Shown here in pieces: positions 57,099 through 64,000 of a stretch of DNA of 64,000 nucleotides. The notes below the pieces were generated by a model. The model saw only the letters and a list, made by a program, of their open reading frames with translations, did not search any database and was not told the origin of the DNA. The translations under genes and the position numbers were made by a program. This stretch comes from Basidiobolus meristosporus CBS 931.73 (Eukaryota > Basidiobolomycota > Basidiobolomycetes > Basidiobolales > Basidiobolaceae). Position 1 is the stretch's first letter. The number at the start of each line of letters is the position of its first letter. The stretch covers positions 1-64,000 of the forward strand of contig MCFE01000385.1 of assembly GCA_002104905.1 (NCBI GenBank), written 5' to 3'.

Positions 57099-60000
57099 CT
57101 AAATGTTCATACTGACTAGTCCTAATTTTGACCTAAGATATTCAAACTTGTCTCTAGCTAATGGTTTGGTAAATATGTCTGCAATCATTTCATCTGTAGG
57201 ACAGTAAACTAAGCTAACTAAGTTATTCTCTATAGCTTCACGTATGAAATGATGTCTAATATCTATGTGCTTGGTTCTAGCATGAAAAGTTGGATTTCTA
57301 CCTAATTGTATACATCCTTGATTATCTTGAAATAAAGTAATAGGCGTTTTTTGACATAGGCCTAAATCTGTAAAGAGCTTTCTTAACCACATTGCTTCTT
57401 TTGTAGCTTCACAGGCTGCCATATACTCTGCCTCTGTAGTAGAAAGTGCTACGGTTGGTTGCTTTCTTGAATTCCATGAAATGGCTCCTTTACAGTAAAG
57501 AAAGGTGTATCCTGTGGTGGATCTTCTGTCTTCTAAATTTCGTCCCCAATCAGCATCAGAGTATCCCACAAGATCCTGTTCTGAATCCTTATAAGTGTAT
57601 CTTAAACAGATATCAGCAGTTCCTTTTAGGTATCTAAAAATCCGCTTAACTGCTGCAATATGATCAGATCCATAATTCTGATTATGTTGGCTGACAACTC
57701 CCACTGAATATGAGATATCTGGACGTGTTCCAAGCATGATATACATCAGACTGCCGACCATAGATTGATAAGGAAAGTCAGGGCTTTCAGATGGCACCAA
57801 GCTCTCTTGATTTGGTTGAGTTTTGACCAAGTGAAGGTTTGTCTCCATTGGGGTAGCTGCCGGTTTGCAGTCTTCCATTTTGTACTTCTTTAGTATATCT
57901 TGAATATACTTGGATTGGCTTAGGGTAATAGTCTGGGTACTTCTGTCTATGGAGAACTTAATCCCTAAGTAGTAACTAAGTTCTCCTAGATCGGACATCT
58001 TGAACTCCTTAGATAGGCTGGATTTAGTCTCTTCCAATGTTTCTAGGTTATTGGCGGCTATAATAAGATCATCCACATATAGAGCTAATAGAACTGGATT
58101 TGCTCTATCTGGCTTATAGTATATACTATAGTCAGCATTACTCCTTTTGAAACTCAAAGATTCCAAATAAGAATCTATCTTGCAATTCCAGGCTCTTGGT
58201 GATTGTTTGAGACCATATAGTGACTTTTTAAGCTTGCAGACCAAATGGGGGTTATCTTGGTCAACAAACCCATCAGGCTGGTCCATATACACGTCCTCAT
58301 CAAGTTCTCCATTCAAAAATGCAGTTTTTACATCCATTTGATGAATAAAAAACTTATATTTGGCTGCAATAGCCAATATTAATCTGATGGAATTAAACTT
58401 GGCTACCGGTGCAAAGGTCTCAGTATAGTCAAGTCCTTTTGTTTGAGAGTATCCTTTGGCTACAAGTCTTGCTTTGTATCTTTCAATTGTACCATCAGCC
58501 TTGTATTTTGTCTTGAAGACCCATCTGCATCCAATTGATTTTCGGTTGATTGGTAATTTGACTAAGTCCCAAGTTTGATTTTCCATCAGTGCCTGATATT
58601 CCTCAGTCATTGCAGATCTCCAAAACTTCGTCTGAGGACTATTTAGGGCCTCTTTTACAGTCTGGGGTTCATCAACATGGACTGAATAGGCATAGGCTAA
58701 GTTTGTACCCTCATTGATATAGTAATTTGGGCTATTTCTTGTCCGATTGGATCTCCGGGCATTTGATACTGGAATGATCACTTCTGGGATATTCCTGGGC
58801 ACTGATTCTGGCTGAACCACGGTTGTAGAGTCCTCTGGAGTGAAAAAATTTTCATTGTTTTGCTCTGATTCAATCCTGACAATTGGTGGACTTGAGATCA
58901 AATTTTCGTCATCATCTGATGTCATTTTTTGTGAAAATTTTGAATTTTCATTAAACAACACATCCCTGGACTTGATCAGCTTCTTTGCTTCGGTATTGTA
59001 GAGTCTGTATGCCTTACTCTCATTGCAGTAGCCCAAAAATATGCATTTTACACTTTTTGGCTCAAATTTTGACTGATTTCCGGCCAGTTTTTTGGCATAT
59101 GCTGTACACCCAAATATTCTTAGATGTTCTGCACTTGGTCTGTATCCATACCATGCTTCAAATGGAGTAGAATCACGAAGTATTCTGTTATAACTCCTAT
59201 TTTTAAGATATACAGCAGTGGCAACTGATTCCGCCCAAAAATCATAGGATAATTTTTGATCATGGATCATAGATCTTGCCATATCAATTATTGATCTGTT
59301 AGCTCGTTCTGCTACTCCATTTTGCTGTGGGGAGTATGGTACAGTAGTCTCTTGCTTTATCCCATGAATTTTGCAGAAGTGGATGAAGAGTTTTGAGGTA
59401 TATTCTCCACCATTGTCAGAGCGTATTTTCTTGATTTTTTCACCAGTTTCTCTCTCCACCATGGCTTTGAACTCCCTGAGCTTAGACAGAGCTTCTTCCT
59501 TTCTCTCCATGAAGTAGACCCATGTGTATCTTGTATAATCATCAATAAAAGTGATTAAATACTTCATCCCGCCTAAGGATAAATTTTGCATAGGTCCACA
59601 CAGATCTGAGTGAATTAGATCTAATTTTTTCTTAGTTTTGATTAACCCAGAGCTCTTGAACGGTTGTCTGGCTTGTTTCCCATATATGCAGGCTTCACAG
59701 TGCTCCAAAATAGCTGGGGGATCAATTTTCACTCCAGAAATTAGCTGATCTTTGATCATTTTACGCAAATAATCAAAATTGATGTGTCCAAATCTCCTGT
59801 GCCAAAGCATTGGTGTTTCTTCATTTAAGTTACTTATATTGGCTTCCAGATATGATGGAATATAAGTCAACTTGTATAGATTCTGATCTCTGATGCCCGA
59901 AGCAATATGGGCACCATTTTGATCAGTGATCCTGCATCCAGAATTGTCAAAACTGAAACTGAGTCCTTCTGCTGTGGCCTTGCTTACAGAGAGTAGGTTC

Positions 60001-61070
60001 TTGGCTATTTCTGGTACATAGAGTACTTCTTTAAAGGTCAGTGTATGGCTTCCTTCACTGCTTCTAAGGTTTACTTGGATAGTTCCTTCTCCCACTGCAT
60101 CAAGTGTTCTATCGTCACCCATGAAAACCTTCTTAATTGGAATTTCTTGATATTGGGTAAAAAGTTCTTTTTGGTGTGTAAAGTGTTGAGAAGCTCCAGA
60201 GTCAATATACCACGTCTGAGAATCCTTGTTTGTGGTCATATTTAGTGCAGATATGAATAGTCTATCTTCAGTTGTTGCAGCATTTCCATATTCAGGCTTC
60301 TTTTGCTGATAATCTCTCTTTTTGAAACACCGGTCTGATGTGTGTCCTTTCCTTTTGCAGTAGTTGCAAAATAGGTTGCTGTTGCCTTTGTAGGGTCTTG
60401 GGTACCTCCTTTGTTGGTTATCATTGCTTATTAAAGCATTTTCTTCTTCCTTCTCATTGGCGCTTGATTTTCTTAATTCTTCATCCAGGAGCCTTCCATA
60501 TACGTAATTTAAGGTCAAATCTTCAGTTCTGGACTCTAGGGCTGATACAAGGCCCTGAAACTCGTCTGTCAGGCTATTCAGGATGGTAACTATCACATCC
60601 TCATCAGTAGTTGGTACGCCCACAGATTCCATCTCATCTACCAGCAGGGTAATTCTGTTAATTAGATTTTTCATTTCTTCTCCTGGCAGCATCTTTGTAG
60701 TAAAGAATTTTCTTCTCAGATACATTTTCTTGGCAGCTGAACATGACTGGTAGGTGTCTTCTAATGCTTTCCAGGCATTCTTTGCCGTTTTTGCTCTTGA
60801 GCATTGAATTAGCAATTTGTCCTTGACATTAAGGCAAATGCAGTTAAAGGCACTTTGTTCTTTCTTCTGGTACTTCAAGGCTTCCTCTCCCACGTTTTTA
60901 GGAGGGCATTCTTCTCCCATGACAATATCCCAAAGGCCTCTTTCTTGTAGCAGCATCTTCATCTTCACCTTCCACACTTGGTAGTTAGATCCATCCAACT
61001 TTTCAGCAGAGGGAAAAATTCCAGTAATAGCAGTAGTAGACATTGCAGAGAGTGACAGCTCGGGGCTCAT
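57099..61070 (-). CDS. copia gag-pol polyprotein
   Basis: An uninterrupted frame of 1,323 codons from the ATG at 61070 (the frame is also open upstream into the LTR). The order of parts is Ty1/copia. Gag (residues 1-220, GSNYQVWKVKMKMLLQ) comes first, then a CCHC knuckle CNYCKRKGHTSDRC near 232 and protease WYIDSGAS near 288. Integrase follows, with the HHCC zinc region (RRFGH...CEAC, ~423-460) and the D-D-E core (SDLCGPM ~487, SDNGGEY ~552, GVAERANRS ~587). Reverse transcriptase has YVDD near 996, and RNase H has YSDADWG and TEAEYMA near 1170-1215. Integrase before RT defines copia rather than gypsy. No catalytic residue appears missing and there is no frameshift between gag and pol. Confidence 0.93.
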   Translation of the reverse strand: MSPELSLSAMSTTAITGIFPSAEKLDGSNYQVWKVKMKMLLQERGLWDIVMGEECPPKNVGEEALKYQKKEQSAFNCICLNVKDKLLIQCSRAKTAKNAWKALEDTYQSCSAAKKMYLRRKFFTTKMLPGEEMKNLINRITLLVDEMESVGVPTTDEDVIVTILNSLTDEFQGLVSALESRTEDLTLNYVYGRLLDEELRKSSANEKEEENALISNDNQQRRYPRPYKGNSNLFCNYCKRKGHTSDRCFKKRDYQQKKPEYGNAATTEDRLFISALNMTTNKDSQTWYIDSGASQHFTHQKELFTQYQEIPIKKVFMGDDRTLDAVGEGTIQVNLRSSEGSHTLTFKEVLYVPEIAKNLLSVSKATAEGLSFSFDNSGCRITDQNGAHIASGIRDQNLYKLTYIPSYLEANISNLNEETPMLWHRRFGHINFDYLRKMIKDQLISGVKIDPPAILEHCEACIYGKQARQPFKSSGLIKTKKKLDLIHSDLCGPMQNLSLGGMKYLITFIDDYTRYTWVYFMERKEEALSKLREFKAMVERETGEKIKKIRSDNGGEYTSKLFIHFCKIHGIKQETTVPYSPQQNGVAERANRSIIDMARSMIHDQKLSYDFWAESVATAVYLKNRSYNRILRDSTPFEAWYGYRPSAEHLRIFGCTAYAKKLAGNQSKFEPKSVKCIFLGYCNESKAYRLYNTEAKKLIKSRDVLFNENSKFSQKMTSDDDENLISSPPIVRIESEQNNENFFTPEDSTTVVQPESVPRNIPEVIIPVSNARRSNRTRNSPNYYINEGTNLAYAYSVHVDEPQTVKEALNSPQTKFWRSAMTEEYQALMENQTWDLVKLPINRKSIGCRWVFKTKYKADGTIERYKARLVAKGYSQTKGLDYTETFAPVAKFNSIRLILAIAAKYKFFIHQMDVKTAFLNGELDEDVYMDQPDGFVDQDNPHLVCKLKKSLYGLKQSPRAWNCKIDSYLESLSFKRSNADYSIYYKPDRANPVLLALYVDDLIIAANNLETLEETKSSLSKEFKMSDLGELSYYLGIKFSIDRSTQTITLSQSKYIQDILKKYKMEDCKPAATPMETNLHLVKTQPNQESLVPSESPDFPYQSMVGSLMYIMLGTRPDISYSVGVVSQHNQNYGSDHIAAVKRIFRYLKGTADICLRYTYKDSEQDLVGYSDADWGRNLEDRRSTTGYTFLYCKGAISWNSRKQPTVALSTTEAEYMAACEATKEAMWLRKLFTDLGLCQKTPITLFQDNQGCIQLGRNPTFHARTKHIDIRHHFIREAIENNLVSLVYCPTDEMIADIFTKPLARDKFEYLRSKLGLVSMNI

Positions 61071-61074
61071 AACC
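61063..61074 (-). other. copia primer-binding site matching initiator tRNA-Met anticodon arm
   Basis: Directly inside the 5' LTR the element reads GGTTATGAGCCC. Its complement GGGCUCAUAACC equals the anticodon stem-loop segment of yeast-type initiator tRNA-Met. Drosophila copia is known to use a tRNA-iMet half molecule in the same way (site GGTTATGGGCCC). The ATG at 61070-61068 lies inside this site. Confidence 0.75.
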
Positions 61075-61424
61075 TGTTGTAAGAGTCTTGGAGATATTGG
61101 AAGTGATTTGGAGAACAAGTAGATTATGTGGTTTTCACTTAATGATTTATTGAATGTAAAAGTAGTATTTATACTTTTACATGGTCTTGGCATTACAAAC
61201 ACGTAGAATAGATTAAGGAAGGTCCCAAGAACATGTGTGCAAAGTTTGGGGCTGTTTGGACAACTTTGAGAATTTTCATGTTCTGGGTACCTGGTATTTT
61301 GGTGAAAATATTCTAAGTAAATCCCGACAAGGAATTTGGTCAGTATTCTCTAGGATTTGAAGATGATGATCTAAGTGACTAAGTTAGGTGAATATTTAGG
61401 TGGAAAATACGAATTTTTACAACA
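61075..61424 (-). repeat. 5' LTR of the intact copia element
   Basis: 350 bp. In element orientation it contains a TATAAATA box (61173-61166) followed about 15 bp on by AATAAA (61151-61146), the expected U3 promoter and R poly(A) signals. Confidence 0.92.
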
Positions 61425-62005
61425 TATGTAACTTACATGAAGAAACACCAATGCTCTGGGACAGGAGGTTTGGACAAATCAATTTTAATTATTTGAGCAA
61501 AATAATCAATGATCAGCTAGTTTCTGGAATAAAAATTGATCTCTCAGCAAGTTTAGTCCACTGGGAAGCCTTCATATTCAGGAAACAAGCCAGACAGCTG
61601 TTCAAGAGCTCTGGATTGAACAAAACCAAGAAATAATTAGAAGTAATACACTCAGATCTGTATGGCCCAAAGCAAAATTTATCCTTAGGCCAAATAGCAT
61701 ATATGATCACATTAATTGATGATTATGCAAGGTGCATGTGGATCCACTTCATGGGAAGAAAATAAGAAGCTCTGTCTAAGTTCAGGGAGCTTGAAGCCAT
61801 GGTCAAGAGAGAAACTGGTGAAAAAATCAAGAAACTACTATCAGCCCATAACTTGCAATAAACCTCAAAGCTCTTTGTCCACTTCTACAAAATTCATGGG
61901 ATAAAGCAAGAGACTAGAGTATTGTACTCCCCAGAGAAAAACAGAGTGGCAGATTGTGTAACAGATCAATTATTGATATGACAAAATATATGATGTGTGA
62001 TTGAA

Positions 62006-62956
62006 GAATAACCTGTCCCTATCAAAAAAATTTGGTCCTGTGGGTGGATCTGATCTGGATCAGCTGTCAAAATCCTATCAGGAGACTGCAATATTATCAG
62101 CAGCTTGGAATTAACAACCATCTACACAATCTTATGACAGGATCACAACAGTATTTGGCTAATTTTAAAGCCGAATAAAGTTAAGAACATAATGGTGCTT
62201 ATACAATATTTTGCCAAGGGTGGCATGGCATTGTTGTGGTCTTAGTGCACTCTACAACTTTTGAGTAGATCTACCAGCCAGTTCATCCAATTGCCTTATA
62301 TGGCAAGAAACTTGACAGTGTTTTGACGGCTTCTTTGCAAGCCTCTCATGGCATTATCACAGAAGCATAGTGGCCTATAGCTAGTACTTTATAATGCAAC
62401 TGTACCAATTTACCAAATGGTATTTCCTTTTTCTACCTCCCCTTGTGCAATTCATATAGTCCACTGTAGAATTACCCCTCTTTATATGCTTACCCACTAC
62501 TACCTTGGGTATTCCACATATAGCTCAAATCAAAAATTACTATGGCCTCCTGCTTACTAACTTCCACAAACATGCATGCCTGCTGCAATTACATACTTCT
62601 ATCACCTCAACTTTATGACTTTTTAGTGTGATACTTGCAAAGTTGCCATATACCTTGTATTACTGGTAACATATACCTCTTGCAAATGTATGCTGGTTAC
62701 CACCACTTCTGCCATGGATACCTCCTGAATATCTGCAAAGAACCTTTTGGTATTTTGCCAATAGATTTCTTCCCTCTACTGGAATCTATTTCCCCTTGTG
62801 GGTGCCCTCTGGCTCTTGTTTGTGTGATTTCAATTTTTAATGGTGTAGAAGTGGGCTTGTGACCAAGAGAAATCCAGCAAACCTTGGTAGAGCATTCCTA
62901 ATAAACATTAGTTGCTTGTTGCACCCAGCCCAACTTTGCATTACTTAACTGATTAC
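62006..62956. other. CpG-poor repeat DNA, unassigned
   Basis: After the copia homology ends near 62005, the sequence keeps the low-CpG character but shows no recognisable coding remnant. It may belong to the DNA transposon on its right. Confidence 0.4.
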
Positions 62957-63700
62957 CTATGCATTGGGGCTGCTTAGCTTTGTAATGCCATAGGCGTAGA
63001 TGTCTCCAAGTACACATCTATCCTCAGTATTTTCCAACTCTTCCTGGCTGTTCTCCATGTGCCAACTCTTCACATCCATGACAGAATTGAAGGTAATCTT
63101 TTTGATGAGATTAGGATATGGTAGTACCTGCAACTTGACTTGTCTTCCTATTTCCCCATACATCTGTTTCATAGGAAACTCCCAAAAGGTAAAGCAAGGT
63201 CCAATATTATCAACACACCAAACAAGATGGAGTAGCCAATGGATACAGTAGCAGCAGAGATCTATGCATACAGCTTTATGTTGGTAGTATAACCACTTGA
63301 ATCCTGTCACAAACTCTTTGCACAAAAGCTGTGGATGCATCAGGTTGGCATTAGTGATCCGCTTCTGGATAAATACTCCTACAATGCCCACATATGACTC
63401 CCAATGCTTCTAATGTACTCTTGGTAGAAATGGCTACAGAAGGCCACTTGAATAAATACCTATCCAGTTCATCCTGTCATTGCACTTGCATTGTTGTATA
63501 TGTGTACAAATGTTGATTGGAACCTGTGAGAGGTACTTAGGATTGTGGATACTCTGTAATATTGTGCCAATTCTTTCAAATTTCTCTGGTATCTTGAAGG
63601 GCCCACTTAGCTTGAAATACCCCATGTGCAACTTGATCATCAGCATGTGATATCATTGAAAAGTAAATGCAATGAAGTGCATTGTACTTCAAATTTCAAA
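62957..63700 (-). mobile_element. decayed CACTA/TNP2-like (DUF4218-type) transposase fragment
   Basis: Two open stretches on the - strand, 63646-63434 and 63391-62957, read as one broken protein. The first has KIPEKFERIGTILQSIHNP and ends in a 'W...YSS' segment. The second has ITNANLMHPQLLCKEFVTGF, then IHWLLHLV...IGPCFTFWEFPMKQMYG. This matches the C-terminal half of fungal TNP2/Plavaka-type transposases, where 'HxLLHL...GPxxxFWxFPMER' is conserved. A stop near 63434 and a missing linker show it is dead. No terminal inverted repeat was found in the window; the N-terminal catalytic part would lie to the right, outside it. Confidence 0.6.
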
Positions 63701-64000
63701 GTTGCTGTTCAATATTTGTCAGCATAATCTTCACAAGTTGCTTTGATTGGCTATATTCTATTGCACTTACTCTGAAATCCTTGGTACTCACTCATCTCTT
63801 ACAGACATGTATACTGAATGGCCATTGCCTATTTTTCACAATCCCTTCTTACTGACTTTACTGGTAATCTTACTTTCCTGTGCATTCAATAATATATTTC
63901 TGTTCAATCTTCAATTGAAATGCAATTGTCAGTTGTACTGACCTACATAAGTCTCTATATCCAGCTTTAACCTTAGGCTCAACATCATACAAAGTAAAAA
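63701..64000. other. window edge, repeat-like DNA
   Basis: Low-CpG sequence continuing the repeat island. No coding remnant is recognised. Confidence 0.4.

Larger units (their letters stand above)
56738..61424 (-). mobile_element. full-length, apparently intact Ty1/copia LTR retrotransposon
   Basis: A 4,687-bp element on the - strand with 350-bp LTRs (61075-61424 at the 5' end, 56738-57087 at the 3' end) that read as identical. The ends are TGTTG...CAACA, and there is a perfect 5-bp target duplication TATGT (56733-56737 and 61425-61429). It has a primer-binding site, a polypurine tract (AGTGGGAG, 57088-57095 in complement) and a single intact gag-pol ORF. It is inserted in the pol region of an older relative lying in the opposite orientation. 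Identical LTRs and the intact ORF indicate a recent insertion, potentially still active. Confidence 0.95.
54524..62005 (+). mobile_element. degenerate Ty1/copia element (+ strand), interrupted by two insertions
   Basis: The 5' LTR spans 54524-55145, split by a solo LTR. A primer-site-like GCTAATGAGCCC (55146-55157) and a gag start follow; the frame from 55150 (MSPKLSLSEIS) parallels the intact element. The zinc-knuckle and protease regions (WYIDSGAS near 56010) are broken by stops and frameshifts. Pol resumes near 56620-56737 and continues after the nested element at 61425-62005 with integrase pieces (LWDRRFGQINF). About 465 bp at 56155-56620 does not match the intact copy and may be another insertion. 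Homology is lost after ~62005. It belongs to the same family as the intact copy and is clearly much older. Confidence 0.85.

Noticed and set aside
1-64000. CRISPR arrays, rRNA genes, bacterial operon signals
   Set aside because: No regularly spaced direct repeats or conserved rRNA stretches were seen, and the intron-rich fungal genes exclude a prokaryotic reading.

Overview
The window is eukaryotic and fungal. Its genes carry short GT-AG introns of about 45-80 nt, and many starts lie 40-100 bp downstream of TATA-like boxes. The gene set is typical of fungi: an Mlp1/TPR nucleoporin, a Vnx1-type vacuolar exchanger, a Bre4-type FUSC membrane protein, an Osm1-type soluble fumarate reductase, a Rua1 C-terminal domain protein, and GPI-anchored wall proteins. 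Intron density, moderate GC and CpG-poor repeats fit a filamentous, possibly zygomycete-grade (early-diverging) fungus. I cannot name the species.

Layout. 1-17 kb, all on the + strand: the 3' end of a helical-repeat protein cut by the window edge, a forkhead factor, and the 1,956-residue nucleoporin (8 exons). 17.4-27.8 kb, all on the - strand: a 951-aa cation/H+ antiporter, a GPI-anchored plant-type LRR protein built from one-repeat exons, and a sphingoid-base kinase. 29-36 kb, + strand: an unknown acidic Ser-rich protein, the Rua1-domain protein, and an intronless coiled-coil protein that may be Atg17-like. 36-44 kb, - strand: a 7-TM receptor-like protein, a small secreted protein, two GPI-anchored surface proteins, and a FAR1/WRKY-GCM1-type zinc-finger protein. 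46-53.3 kb, + strand: the Bre4-like protein and a fumarate reductase fused to cytochrome b5.

53.8-64 kb is a repeat island poor in CpG. An old Ty1/copia element lies on the + strand. A solo LTR of the same family, in the opposite orientation, sits inside its 5' LTR. A full-length copia, also in the opposite orientation, sits inside its pol region. That copy has an intact ORF, two 350-bp LTRs that read as identical, and a TATGT target duplication. A decayed CACTA/TNP2-like transposase closes the window.

The strongest leads are these. (1) The copia primer-binding site matches the anticodon stem-loop of initiator tRNA-Met, and its AUG appears to be the gag start codon. (2) The LRR gene has phase-2 introns cutting the same Leu codon in every repeat. 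(3) In three surface-protein genes the GPI signal sits alone on a last exon after a phase-1 intron, so retaining that intron would give a secreted form. (4) One GPI protein carries an exact 14-residue repeat array. Exon boundaries were read by eye from splice consensus and frame continuity; no transcript data were available.
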